Below are positions 24,800 to 33,310 of a DNA stretch of 64,000 bases, one piece after another. This stretch comes from Dinoroseobacter sp049800775 (GTDB lineage: Bacteria > Pseudomonadota > Alphaproteobacteria > Rhodobacterales > Rhodobacteraceae), in contig NZ_JBNAFR010000001.1 in assembly GCF_049800775.1 (NCBI RefSeq), forward strand, positions 1-64,000. Direction: 5' to 3'. A program made the position numbers and the translations under genes. The first letter of the stretch is position 1; each line of letters starts with the position of its first letter. Below the pieces are notes generated by a model. That model saw only the letters and a program-made list of their open reading frames with translations, made no database searches and had not been told where the DNA came from.

Positions 24800-26464
24800 T
24801 CAGACCTCGATCGTTTTGGGGCGTTTGCGCTCGAACCACATGATTACGAGCAGACGGGTGACGAAGATGGCCGTGAAGACCGAGGTCAGGATGCCGAGAC
24901 CCAGCGTGATCGAGAAACCGCGCACCGGACCGGAGCCCATCACGAACAGGATCACCGCCGTGATGAAGGTGGTGATGTTCGCGTCGAGGATCGCGCTCAG
25001 GGCCTTCTCATAGCCGAGCTCGATCGCCCGGGCCGGGCCACGCGCGGTCTTGAGCTCTTCGCGGATCCGCTCGAAGATCAGGACGTTGGCATCCACCGCC
25101 ATCCCGATGGTCAGCACGATGCCCGCGATCCCTGGCAGGGTCAGGGTCGCGCCGATCATGCTCAGCAAGCCGAAGATCAGACCCACATTGATGATGAGCG
25201 CGATATTGGCGAAAACCCCAAACAGGCCGTAACTCAGGAACATGAAGAGCAGCACACCCGCAAAGGCCACGAGACAGGCGATGGTGCCTGCATCGATGCT
25301 GTCTTGCCCGAGCTCTGGGCCGATGGTCCGTTCCTCGAGAAAGATCATCTCGGCGGGCAGTGCCCCGGCCCGCAGCAGAACCGCGAGCTGGGTGCTTTCC
25401 TCAACCGAGAAACTCCCCGTGATGATCCCCGAGCCGCCGGGGATATGGGACTGGATGACCGGGGCCGAGATGACCTCGCTATCCAGCACGATGGCAAAGG
25501 GCAGGCCGATATTCTCGGCCGTGTAGTCGCCAAAAAGCCGCGCGCCCGTGGGGTTGAACCGGAAGTTCACCGCCGGGCGGCCGTTCTGGTCAAAGGCCGG
25601 TTGCGCATCGGTCAGCTGGTCGCCGGAGACGACCGGCGTCTGTTCGAGGATGTAATAGGTGTTCGGCTCGTCGATCGAGGGCAGCAGCATGTTGCGCGGC
25701 CCCGGCGCGGCGTCGGCGTCGCCGGTCCGGTTGACCACCGGGTGGAAGGTCAGGCGCGCGGTGGTGCCGATGATTTCCTTGAGCTCGGCGGCCGAGCCGA
25801 TCCCCGGCACCTGGATCAGGACCCGGTCCTCGCCCTGACGCTGGATCGTGGGCTCGCGGGTGCCGACCTCGTCCACGCGGCGGCGGATGATCTCGAGGCT
25901 CTGCTGCAGGGTCCGGTCATCGGTCGCCTGCCGCTCGGCTTCGGACAATTGCACAATGAGATCAGCACCTTCGAAGGAGACCTCAATGTCCGTGGACCCG
26001 ACCCCCGTAAGCGAGGTCACCGGCTGCGCCAGACCGCGCACGATGGCGACGGCGCGGGTGATCTCGGCAGGTTCCGAGATCCGCACGCGGAGCTGGTCGG
26101 GCGGGCTGTCCTGACGCCGGATGGTCCCGATCGTCGCGCGGGCCTCGCGCAGGGCGTCGCGGACATCGGGCCAGAGCCCGTCCATCCGGTCCGCATAGAC
26201 ATCGGCCACCTGCACCTCGGCGAGCAAATGCGCGCCGCCGCGCAGGTCGAGCCCGAGATTCACAAGGCTCGACGGCAGGATATCGGGCCACTGGCCCAGA
26301 TCCGCTGCGATTTCCCCCGTCTCGGCCGCGCCGGCCTCGACCAGCTTGGCGGCGTCATTATGGGTCTCGACCCGGCTGTAGAACGCGTTGGGCATCGCAA
26401 AGGACAGCCCCAAAAGGACCAACCCCCAGATAACCACCCGTTTCCAAAGGGGAATTTGCAACAT
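24800..26464 (-). CDS. secD: Protein translocase subunit SecD
   Basis: 554 residues. An N-terminal helix is followed by LVNLGLDLRGGAHLLAEV (start of the large periplasmic P1 domain), GRPAVNFRFNPTGARLFGDYT in the second periplasmic part, and the membrane core with GMAVDANVLIFERIREELK and ITTFITAVILFVMGSGPVRG. The Asp in AVDAN is the conserved proton-relay residue. Placed 7 bp after yajC and 3 bp before secF, the standard yajC-secD-secF operon. Confidence 0.98.
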   Translation of the reverse strand: MLQIPLWKRVVIWGLVLLGLSFAMPNAFYSRVETHNDAAKLVEAGAAETGEIAADLGQWPDILPSSLVNLGLDLRGGAHLLAEVQVADVYADRMDGLWPDVRDALREARATIGTIRRQDSPPDQLRVRISEPAEITRAVAIVRGLAQPVTSLTGVGSTDIEVSFEGADLIVQLSEAERQATDDRTLQQSLEIIRRRVDEVGTREPTIQRQGEDRVLIQVPGIGSAAELKEIIGTTARLTFHPVVNRTGDADAAPGPRNMLLPSIDEPNTYYILEQTPVVSGDQLTDAQPAFDQNGRPAVNFRFNPTGARLFGDYTAENIGLPFAIVLDSEVISAPVIQSHIPGGSGIITGSFSVEESTQLAVLLRAGALPAEMIFLEERTIGPELGQDSIDAGTIACLVAFAGVLLFMFLSYGLFGVFANIALIINVGLIFGLLSMIGATLTLPGIAGIVLTIGMAVDANVLIFERIREELKTARGPARAIELGYEKALSAILDANITTFITAVILFVMGSGPVRGFSITLGLGILTSVFTAIFVTRLLVIMWFERKRPKTIEV

Positions 26465-26471
26465 GTCTGGA

Positions 26472-26789
26472 TCAGCTCGCCGGTTCGGTCTTGGTCAGAA
26501 CCTGCTGGATCGTGTGGCGCACCACGCGCACCTCGGTGCCGGACGCGATCTCAACCTTGACCTCGTTGTCATCGACAACCTTGGTCACCTTGGCGATCAG
26601 GCCGCCTTGGGTCACGATCTGGTCCCCGCGCCGCAGCGCCTCTACCATCGCCTTGTGTTCCTTCACTTTTTTCTGCTGCGGACGGATCAGCAGGAAATAC
26701 ATGATGGCAAAAATCAGGATCAGCGGAATGAAGGAGGTAAAGGCCCCTCCGGCGCCCGCGGCCTGGGCGTAGGCAGGTGTGACGAACAT
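26472..26789 (-). CDS. yajC: Preprotein translocase subunit YajC
   Basis: 105 residues with one N-terminal membrane helix (IPLILIFAIMYFLLIRPQQKK) and a cytoplasmic domain containing RRGDQIVTQGGLIAKVTKV. It associates with SecDF and YidC. First gene of the leftward yajC-secD-secF run that continues through TauE/SafE, Mth938-like and ccmABCDG with gaps of 56 bp or less. The promoter should lie in the region shared with the divergent gene at 27065. Confidence 0.97.
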   Translation of the reverse strand: MFVTPAYAQAAGAGGAFTSFIPLILIFAIMYFLLIRPQQKKVKEHKAMVEALRRGDQIVTQGGLIAKVTKVVDDNEVKVEIASGTEVRVVRHTIQQVLTKTEPAS

Positions 26790-26946
26790 GAATGTCCCCT
26801 CGGTCAGAAGCTCTGTTTAGGGCGGCCCCCCGCCCGGTCAATCGGCGCGCACCGTATAGACGGGCCCACCGGCATTCAAGGCAGATAAGGCGCGCGCGGG
26901 GCCGCAGCAAGCACCGAAATCCAGCGTCTGCGCCGCGTCGGCTTTC

Positions 26947-26989
26947 TGTCGGACATCTGTCGGGCATGTGTCGGGCAAAATGTCGGACC
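26947..26989. promoter_or_regulatory. Four helically phased TGTCGG(A/G)C boxes
   Basis: TGTCGGACA (26947), TGTCGGGCA (26958), TGTCGGGCA (26969) and TGTCGGACC (26981) follow each other at 11, 11 and 12 bp, about one helix turn. A further GTCGG occurs at 26938 and an inverted ACCGACA lies about 20 bp to the right. They sit between yajC and the divergent pentapeptide-repeat gene, starting about 75 bp before that gene. Regular phasing on one DNA face suggests cooperative protein binding. The same box occurs twice before dddP. The rest of the 275-bp spacer shows nothing else. Confidence 0.45.
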
Positions 26990-27064
26990 CCCAAATGTTG
27001 TGTTTTGACCGACAATCCGCGAGGTTGGGCGCATTGGTTGAGGTGATGTAGGCGGGCGCAGAGA

Positions 27065-28390
27065 ATGGACAGAGTCGAAGAGATTCTCAGCACGCCGCCC
27101 GTCGCGCCCCTGATCGGGTTCGCGGCGCTCCTGCTGCTGGCGCTCTGGATTCTCAACACCGCCGCGCGTCCTGCGCCCAAGCAAGCCGGATTGCGATCAT
27201 GGCTGCGCGCGAACTACTGGCTCGCGATGGTGCTCGCGGGTCTGAGCCTCGGTGGCTTGGCCGCGATTTTCTATCTGGTGGAAATCGGCATTTCTGTCCG
27301 CGCCCTTGTCGATCGATTGGTCACGGCGGCATCAGATCCGACCACCGACGCGGAGGACCTGCGCAATCTGGCGACGGCAACCGCAGTGCTGCTCGCGGCG
27401 CTGGCCGCCGCCGCGACCCTTGTCTTCCAACTTGTGCGCGTCTGGGTCACGGAGCGGCAGACGACGACCGCCGAGCAGAACCTGATCACCGCTCGGATCA
27501 ACGAGGCGGTGGCAGGGCTCGGCGCAGAGAAGGTCGTCAAAACCCTGACCCAAGGCGCCGATGGCGAGGCCCGGGTCGTCGAGCGGAGCGCACCGAATAT
27601 CGAGGTGCGCGTGGGCGCGATCCTGTCGCTGGAGAGGATCTCAATCTCCAACCCGCCGGACCATGTGCGGATCATGGAGATCCTGTGTGCCTATGTGCGG
27701 GAGAACGCCTGTATCGTTCCGATCAAGGAAAATCCGTCTGAACCTGAGGACTGGAAACAGCGCACGGACACGCAAATGGCGCTGACCGTGCTTGGGCGGC
27801 GCGGGCCGGACAAGATCACTTTGGAGCAAGCCAGAGGCTACGCTCTCGACCTGCGCGGGGCGGATGTGCAGCTTGCGGATATGTCAGGAGGGGCATGGCA
27901 AAAAGCCCGCCTGTCCGATGCCCTGATGGCGCGCGCCCTCCTCTTCAACGCAAACTTGCAGGGGGCCAACCTCGAGGACGCGAACTTGCAGGGGGCCGAC
28001 CTCAGGGGCGCGAACTTGCAGGGGGCCAACCTCGTATACGCGAACTTGCAGGGGGCCGACCTCTGGGCCGCGAACTTGCAGGGGGCCTACCTCGAGGGCG
28101 CGAAGCTCAACTCTGCCGATCTGATAAACTGGACAATTGCGCGCACGTTTCTCAGATCGGCAGAGTTTGCAGCCAGTCAAAACCTGTCACAGGACTCTGT
28201 CAATTCGGCTTTTGGTGTCGCGTCAGGGATTGGGCAGACGGTCTTACCGGACGGGGTCACGCCCCCCGCCCATTGGCACATTGCCGAAGATGCGCAGGAT
28301 GACAGCGGCGCGCATCTTGAGGCGGCCTGGGACGCCTACGAAGACTGGCTCGCGTCTCTTCCCGAGGACACGGACGACACTTCCCCCTAG
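27065..28390 (+). CDS. Membrane protein with cytoplasmic pentapeptide repeats
   Basis: 441 residues. Three hydrophobic segments occur near residues 15-31, 50-72 and 105-125; the rest is soluble. From about 270 to 350 there are pentapeptide repeats of A(N/D)LxG type (ALDLRGADVQLADMS, then five copies of a ten-residue unit ANLQGA(N/D)Lxx), which fold as a right-handed quadrilateral helix. The region before it (VGAILSLERISISNPPDHVRIMEIL) resembles the linker of other pentapeptide membrane proteins. Function unknown; such proteins often act as membrane-tethered binding surfaces. It has its own upstream region with phased boxes. Confidence 0.8.
   Translation: MDRVEEILSTPPVAPLIGFAALLLLALWILNTAARPAPKQAGLRSWLRANYWLAMVLAGLSLGGLAAIFYLVEIGISVRALVDRLVTAASDPTTDAEDLRNLATATAVLLAALAAAATLVFQLVRVWVTERQTTTAEQNLITARINEAVAGLGAEKVVKTLTQGADGEARVVERSAPNIEVRVGAILSLERISISNPPDHVRIMEILCAYVRENACIVPIKENPSEPEDWKQRTDTQMALTVLGRRGPDKITLEQARGYALDLRGADVQLADMSGGAWQKARLSDALMARALLFNANLQGANLEDANLQGADLRGANLQGANLVYANLQGADLWAANLQGAYLEGAKLNSADLINWTIARTFLRSAEFAASQNLSQDSVNSAFGVASGIGQTVLPDGVTPPAHWHIAEDAQDDSGAHLEAAWDAYEDWLASLPEDTDDTSP
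27951..28100 (+). repeat. Five tandem 30-bp units inside the pentapeptide gene
   Basis: The unit CGAACTTGCAGGGGGCC followed by (A/G/T)ACCTC and a variable five-base block recurs exactly every 30 bp, five times (first copy CAAACTTGCA). Each unit encodes two pentapeptides. Near-identity at third codon positions points to recent unit duplication rather than protein-level selection alone. Confidence 0.9.
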
Positions 28391-28583
28391 CCCTCAGCGG
28401 GACACCGCGCCCTGATCCCGGCCACGCCGCGGAGCATGGCATCTCGTTCGCATTTTCCCCTGTCCAACGACAGGCTGACCGGGCGGCCGCGCCCCGCCGT
28501 ATATCGACCGCGACCAGCGGCTGACCGACCCGGGTGACCGGGTTCAGCGCGGCAGTGACGGGCCAGCGGGGCGCCCGGGGACG

Positions 28584-28598
28584 TTAACCATTTGTTAG
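28584..28598. promoter_or_regulatory. CtrA-like box before the second VPLPA-CTERM gene
   Basis: TTAA-CCATTTG-TTAG matches seven of eight fixed bases of the CtrA full site, 76 bp before the start at 28674. Just downstream, CGATGC (28619-28624) and GCATCG (28633-28638) form a short hairpin within the leader. Nothing else is recognisable in the 283-bp region 28391-28673. Confidence 0.4.
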
Positions 28599-28673
28599 GC
28601 AATTCTTTGACAGGGCCGCGATGCCCAACTAAGCATCGATTGTGTCTTGTAACGATTTTTTGAGGAAAATCCC

Positions 28674-29375
28674 ATGCGAAATCTTCTCGCGGCTGCGGCC
28701 GCATGCTTTGTCCTGCCGCTCGGCGCCCATGCTGCCAGCGTCACCGTCAACCTGACCCCGGGGACGCTGTTCACGACCGATGCGATCGGCGGGTTCGCGA
28801 CCACAGGCGGTGACATGGACGGCATGCTCGTCACGGGCACCTTCGCGGGCGGCGCCAGCGAGACACTGACCTTCAACGGCACGGGCGGGACCGCCGGATC
28901 GACCGGTGCGGGCAGCTTCAGCGTCGCTCTGAACGGCAACAGCTTCACCTCCAGCTGGTCCGTCAACGTCTCCTCGGGCCTTCTGACCTCTCTGCAGCTG
29001 CAGGGCGCGCCGGGCGACACGATCTTCGACGTGGCGACCTCCCTCGCGGGCGGCAGCACCGAGAACAGCGAAAACGGACGGACGTTTGAAGAGACGTCCA
29101 ATCTGTCCGGCGCGATCGTTGCGACCTACTCGAACAACGTCGCTCTGACCGGGGACGCGCCCGTGGGCGATCTCTACGAGTCGCTGTTCATCGACCTGTC
29201 GGGGCTCGCCGGGGGCGGTCTGTCCAGCACGCAGACCCTCGCCTTCCGCGCGGATACCGACAATGCCGCCGCCGGGTCCTCGGTTGTTCCGGCAATCCCG
29301 CTGCCGGCGTCCTTCCCGCTCATCCTGGCCGGTCTCGGCGCTCTGGGTCTGACGCGGAAGCGTCGCAAGGCCTGA
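28674..29375 (+). CDS. VPLPA-CTERM exported surface protein
   Basis: 233 residues. Signal peptide MRNLLAAAAACFVLPLGAHA; a beta-rich body with many Thr, Ser, Gly and Asn; and the C-terminal sorting tail AIPLPASFPLILAGLGALGL followed by TRKRRKA. This is the same type of exosortase signal as in the protein at 19097, although the two bodies are unrelated. Expected at the outer surface after exosortase processing; function unknown. A CtrA-like box lies upstream and an intrinsic terminator follows at 29453. Confidence 0.85.
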   Translation: MRNLLAAAAACFVLPLGAHAASVTVNLTPGTLFTTDAIGGFATTGGDMDGMLVTGTFAGGASETLTFNGTGGTAGSTGAGSFSVALNGNSFTSSWSVNVSSGLLTSLQLQGAPGDTIFDVATSLAGGSTENSENGRTFEETSNLSGAIVATYSNNVALTGDAPVGDLYESLFIDLSGLAGGGLSSTQTLAFRADTDNAAAGSSVVPAIPLPASFPLILAGLGALGLTRKRRKA

Positions 29376-29452
29376 TCGTCGCCCCCCGGGCAAGCGCTTC
29401 TCCATGGGGAGCGGTCCGGGGGCATGAACGCTCTGAATGCGTGAGTGAAAAA

Positions 29453-29488
29453 GCAGCGTGCCGCCCCGAGCGGCGCGCTGTTGTTGTT
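29453..29488 (+). terminator. Terminator after the second VPLPA-CTERM gene
   Basis: GCAGCGTGCCGC pairs with GCGGCGCGCTGT around the loop CCCGA, with one mismatch, and is followed by TTGTTGTTT. It lies 77 bp after the stop codon, preceding serS. Confidence 0.75.
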
Positions 29489-29672
29489 TGGGCCTGGCGC
29501 GGTCCTGTCCGGGCGCGCCTTGGCTGGGGCGCTGAGCCTTGCTGATGGCCTCCAGCGCCCTCCGGCGGCTGCGGGGCGCGCACCCTGCCCCTAGCCCTCG
29601 GCGGAAATCTCGGCCATATACCCGGCGACGGCCCGTTGTGGGACCGCCACGGCCAATTGAGGACTGCCCGCC

Positions 29673-30968
29673 ATGCATGATATCCGCCAGATCCGCGAGA
29701 CCCCGGAGGCGTTTGACGCCGCTTTGACCCGCCGGCCCGGTGTGTCTGCGGTCTCGTCCGAGATCCTCGCGCTGGATGCGGCGCGGCGGGCCAAGATCCT
29801 CGCCGCGGAGACCGCGCAGGCGGAGCAGAACGCGGCCTCCAAGCAGGTCGGTGCGGCCAAGGCCAAGGGGGACGAAGCGGAGTTTGAGCGGCTGCGGGCT
29901 CTGGTCGGTGCCAAGAAGGCCGAGGTGGCCGAGCTCAAACACGCGGCGAGCCTCGACGACGCGGCGCTGACCGACCGGTTGATGGAAATCCCGAACCTGC
30001 CCTTCGACGACACGCCCGAGGGCGCAGATGAAGAGGACAATGTCGAGATCAAGCGCTGGGGCGATCCGCGCGCGTTCGATTTCGCCCCGAAAGAGCATTA
30101 CGAGCTGCCCTCGGTCACCCCGGGGATGGATTTCGAGCTGGCGGCGAAGCTTGCAGGCTCGCGCTTTGTGGTGCTGTCGGGAGCCGTGGCACGGGTGCAT
30201 CGGGCGCTCGCGCAGTTCATGGTCGACACCCATGTGGAAGAGAACGGGCTGACCGAAACGTGGACGCCCGTGCTGGTGCGCGAAGAGATGATGCTCGGCA
30301 CCGGGCAACTGCCGAAATTCGGCGAGGACAGCTATCAGACCCGCGAGGGCTGGTGGCTGGTGCCGACGGCGGAGGTGACGCTGACCAATATCGTGAACGG
30401 CGCGATCGTCGAGGAAAGCTATCTGCCGCGCCGCTATGTGGCCCACACCCAGTGTTTCCGGTCCGAGGCGGGCTCGGCGGGGCGGGACACGGCGGGGATG
30501 CTGCGCCAGCACCAGTTCGAGAAGGTCGAGATGGTGTCGATCACCAAGCCCGAAGACAGCCGCGCCGAGCTCGACCGGATGACCGGCTGCGCCGAGGGGA
30601 TCCTCGAGGCGCTTGGCCTGCCCTATCGCACCATCGTGCTCTGCACCGGCGATATGGGGTTCGGCGCGCGGCGCACCCATGACATCGAGGTCTGGCTGCC
30701 CGGGCAGGACACCTATCGCGAGATCAGCTCGGTCTCGGTCTGCGGCGATTTTCAGGCGCGCCGGATGAATGCGCGCTTCAAGCCGCAGGGCGGGGGCAAG
30801 CCGGAATTTGTCCATACGCTGAACGGATCCGGGCTGGCGGTCGGGCGCTGCCTGATCGCGGTGCTGGAAAACGGGCAGCAGGCGGACGGCTCCGTGGATC
30901 TGCCCGAGGCGCTGCACCCCTATCTGCGCGGCAAGACGCGGATCGACGCGACCGGTACGCTGGTCTGA
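29673..30968 (+). CDS. serS: Seryl-tRNA synthetase
   Basis: 431 residues, class II synthetase. Residues 1-100 are the antiparallel coiled-coil arm that grips the long variable arm of tRNA-Ser (AETAQAEQNAASKQVGAAK region). Motif 2 is CFRSEAGSAGRDTAGM and motif 3 is LNGSGLAVGRCLIAVLEN. The C-terminal catalytic core is complete. Upstream is the terminator of the VPLPA-CTERM gene; downstream, a GGGGCT/AGCCCC hairpin without T-run at 30977-30992. Confidence 0.98.
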   Translation: MHDIRQIRETPEAFDAALTRRPGVSAVSSEILALDAARRAKILAAETAQAEQNAASKQVGAAKAKGDEAEFERLRALVGAKKAEVAELKHAASLDDAALTDRLMEIPNLPFDDTPEGADEEDNVEIKRWGDPRAFDFAPKEHYELPSVTPGMDFELAAKLAGSRFVVLSGAVARVHRALAQFMVDTHVEENGLTETWTPVLVREEMMLGTGQLPKFGEDSYQTREGWWLVPTAEVTLTNIVNGAIVEESYLPRRYVAHTQCFRSEAGSAGRDTAGMLRQHQFEKVEMVSITKPEDSRAELDRMTGCAEGILEALGLPYRTIVLCTGDMGFGARRTHDIEVWLPGQDTYREISSVSVCGDFQARRMNARFKPQGGGKPEFVHTLNGSGLAVGRCLIAVLENGQQADGSVDLPEALHPYLRGKTRIDATGTLV

Positions 30969-31062
30969 GCCGGGCGGGGGCTGCAAAGCCCCTGCCCCAT
31001 TGCCATTCCCGCGCGCGCCCCTAGGCTTTGGCCAAAGACAGGGCAGCACAGGCGGGCATGGC

Positions 31063-32184
31063 ATGGACAGACGGATTTTCGCAGCGGGTCTGGCGGCCTT
31101 TGCGCTTGCAGGATGCGGCGGGCCGCCGCCCGCGACACGGGTGACGCAGGCCGGCGGCTTGCCCGACGATCTGCGCCCCGCCCCCAATGCCAGCTATGAT
31201 GCCTGGGTCAGCCGGTTTCGCGCCCGTGCGGCGGATCAGGGGTTCTCGCAAGACCTGCTGCGGCGGGCCTTTGCGGGCACGGGCTATCTGCCCGGGGTCG
31301 TGCGCCGGGATCGCAACCAGACCGAGTTCACCCGCACGCTGGAGGATTACCTCGCCATCGCCGTCTCGGAGGAGCGCGTCAGCAAGGGGCAAGCGGCCTA
31401 TGCCACCCATCGCGACACGCTGGAGGCCATCGCCGCGCGCTACGGCGTGCCCGCCCATGTGGTCACGGCGATCTGGGGGCTCGAAAGCTTCTACGGTGAC
31501 CGGCGCGGCGATGTGCCGGTGATCTCGGCCACCTCGACGCTGGCCTTTGACGGGCGGCGGGGCGCGTTCTTTGAACAGCAACTGGTCGCGGCGCTGCGGA
31601 TCCTTGAGAATGGTGACACCACGCCCGGCAATCTGGTCGGCAGTTGGGCGGGCGCCATGGGGCATACGCAGTTCATTCCGACCTCTTACGAGGCCTTCGC
31701 GGTGGATTTCACCGGCGATGGGCGGCGGGATATCTGGGCCGAGGATCCGAGCGATGCGCTGGCCTCGGCGGCGGCCTATCTCGACCGCAATGGCTGGGTC
31801 AGCGGGCAGTCCTGGGGCCGCGAGGATCCGAGCGGCAGTCTGCAGCCGCAGCCGGGGGGGCCGCGCTTTGCCACAACGCGCAACTTCGCGGTGATCAAGC
31901 GCTACAACAACTCGGATGCCTATGCGATCGGCGTCGGGCACCTGTCGGACCGGATCCTGGGCGGACCGCCCCTGCGCCAGCCCTTTCCGCCCGACGCGAA
32001 CGGGCTGACCAAGGCCGACCGGGTCGCCCTGCAGGAGGGGTTGACGGCGCGCGGGTTTGATACGGGCGGCGCGGATGGGGTGATCGGCCCGAACAGCGAG
32101 GCCGCGATCCGCGCCTATCAGGCCAGCCGGGGCCTGCCGGTGACCGGCGTGCCGTCGCTGGAGCTGCTGCGGATGCTCGGCTGA
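31063..32184 (+). CDS. MltB-type lytic murein transglycosylase, lipoprotein
   Basis: 373 residues. The N-terminus FALAGCGG is a lipobox, so the mature protein is a lipoprotein from Cys18-19 onward. The SLT_2/MltB catalytic domain has the active Glu in AIWGLESFYGD and the motifs SATSTLAFDGRRGAFFEQQL and GSWAGAMGHTQFIPTSY. A C-terminal peptidoglycan-binding domain (GADGVIGPNSEAAIRAYQ) completes it. It cleaves the glycan strand of murein with 1,6-anhydro formation. The start at 31063 was chosen to give the lipoprotein signal. Confidence 0.93.
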   Translation: MDRRIFAAGLAAFALAGCGGPPPATRVTQAGGLPDDLRPAPNASYDAWVSRFRARAADQGFSQDLLRRAFAGTGYLPGVVRRDRNQTEFTRTLEDYLAIAVSEERVSKGQAAYATHRDTLEAIAARYGVPAHVVTAIWGLESFYGDRRGDVPVISATSTLAFDGRRGAFFEQQLVAALRILENGDTTPGNLVGSWAGAMGHTQFIPTSYEAFAVDFTGDGRRDIWAEDPSDALASAAAYLDRNGWVSGQSWGREDPSGSLQPQPGGPRFATTRNFAVIKRYNNSDAYAIGVGHLSDRILGGPPLRQPFPPDANGLTKADRVALQEGLTARGFDTGGADGVIGPNSEAAIRAYQASRGLPVTGVPSLELLRMLG

Positions 32185-32187
32185 GGC

Positions 32188-32808
32188 TCAGGCCAGCCGC
32201 ACCCCGGTCCCGGTCAGCCGCGCCTCGGATGTCGCGCGCGCCCCGGCGGCCAGCGTTCCGGCGGTCACGACCGTGACGTCATAGCCCCGCTGCCGCGCCG
32301 CGAGCGCGGTCTTGAGCACACAGTAGTTGAAATCGAGCCCGACGATCCGCAGGGCCCCCACGTCGAGCTCGGACAGGAGCGGATCCAGCGCGCCGGTCTC
32401 GAACCCGTCCTGCACCCGCTTGACCAGCGTGTGCTGGGCGGCCCCGGCAAAGGGCGCGGCGATCTCGGTTCCGGGGGAGCCCGGCAGCGCCTGCCCCTTC
32501 ATGAAGAGCCGCGCGAGGGTCTTGGTCTCGGGCTGGGACCATTCCTGCCGGATCGCGATGATGGGCAGGTTTCGGGCCCGCGCCTCCGCGATTTCCTGCC
32601 CGATGGCGTCGATGGCGCGGGTTTTGTCGGCCTCGGCATAGGCGCCACCCTCCCAGAACACGGTCTGCAGATCGACCAGCAGGAGCGCCGTGCCCGGGCG
32701 CGGGCCAATGGGCGCGCCGGTGCTGAGCCGTCCGATGCGCCAGGTGCCGTAGCAGAGCCAGAGAAAGCCCGCGAGGAGCAGGCCGAGGAGGAGATATACC
32801 AGCGTCAT
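32188..32808 (-). CDS. Membrane-anchored cysteine hydrolase (isochorismatase-like)
   Basis: 206 residues: an N-terminal membrane helix (LVYLLLGLLLAGFLWLCYG) followed by an isochorismatase-like fold. The catalytic triad is visible as Asp in ALLLVDLQ, Lys in HTLVKRVQDGF and Cys in DFNYCVLKT. Such enzymes hydrolyse amides such as nicotinamide, N-carbamoyl compounds or isochorismate; the substrate is unknown. Its start overlaps the stop of the MarR gene (ATGA), so both are coupled and probably controlled by the operator at 33253-33290. Confidence 0.85.
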   Translation of the reverse strand: MTLVYLLLGLLLAGFLWLCYGTWRIGRLSTGAPIGPRPGTALLLVDLQTVFWEGGAYAEADKTRAIDAIGQEIAEARARNLPIIAIRQEWSQPETKTLARLFMKGQALPGSPGTEIAAPFAGAAQHTLVKRVQDGFETGALDPLLSELDVGALRIVGLDFNYCVLKTALAARQRGYDVTVVTAGTLAAGARATSEARLTGTGVRLA

Positions 32809-33251
32809 GGCCTGTCCTTTGCGTGGGATTTGAGCCGGGTGGTCAGGGTCTGCACGATGCGCAGGGCGGCGGCGACCTCGGTCGGGTCGAGATCCGCGCC
32901 GATCCGGTCGACCAGCGCGCGCTCGCGCGCGATCACCCCATCGATCAGCGCGCGCCCGGTCTCGGTCAGGCTCAGCAGGGGCGAGCGTTTGTGGCGCGGG
33001 TTCGCGCGCGGCTCGGTCAGCCCGGCGGCGCCGGTCTCGTTCACCATGAGCTGCACGTATTGGCGTTTGATCTCAAGCCGTTGGGCGATCTCGGGCACGG
33101 TCTGATCGCCATGGGCGTGGAGCATTTCCAGAACGGCGCGCATCCGCACGGTAAGGCCCGTGCCGGAAAGCCCCGCCTCGACCGAGGCTTCCGCCGCCTG
33201 CATCAGGGGGCGGGACATCCAGATCAGGGAATAGAGAGAGGAGTCAGTCAC
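32805..33251 (-). CDS. MarR-family transcriptional regulator
   Basis: 148 residues with a winged helix-turn-helix (HGDQTVPEIAQRLEIKRQYVQLMVNETGAAG) and the basic wing ANPRHKRSPLLSLTETG. It most likely represses itself and the downstream cysteine hydrolase, with which it overlaps by 4 bp. The GTG start has no Shine-Dalgarno sequence; the operator palindromes lie immediately upstream, so the message may be leaderless, or translation starts later at an internal Met. Confidence 0.9.
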   Translation of the reverse strand: MTDSSLYSLIWMSRPLMQAAEASVEAGLSGTGLTVRMRAVLEMLHAHGDQTVPEIAQRLEIKRQYVQLMVNETGAAGLTEPRANPRHKRSPLLSLTETGRALIDGVIARERALVDRIGADLDPTEVAAALRIVQTLTTRLKSHAKDRP

Positions 33252-33252
33252 A

Positions 33253-33290
33253 ATGACAATGCAGATGTCATTATGACATGCAGGATGTCA
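33253..33290. promoter_or_regulatory. Operator palindromes of the MarR gene
   Basis: The centre ATGTCAT-T-ATGACAT (33265-33279) is a perfect 15-bp palindrome. It is flanked by one more ATGACA (33253-33258) and one more ATGTCA (33285-33290), giving two overlapping inverted-repeat pairs. It abuts the MarR start codon and fits autoregulation. Binding is inferred. Confidence 0.7.
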
Positions 33291-33310
33291 AGATGAACCG
33301 AACTGCGCGG

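Noticed and set aside
27951..28100. CRISPR-like regular repeats
   Set aside because: Period is 30 bp without unique spacers, and the array is in frame inside a pentapeptide-repeat gene.
28629..31187. Very long open frame on the minus strand opposite the VPLPA-CTERM gene and serS
   Set aside because: It is antisense to two clear genes, its translation is Arg/Gly/Leu-rich without domains, and long antisense frames are expected in GC-rich DNA.
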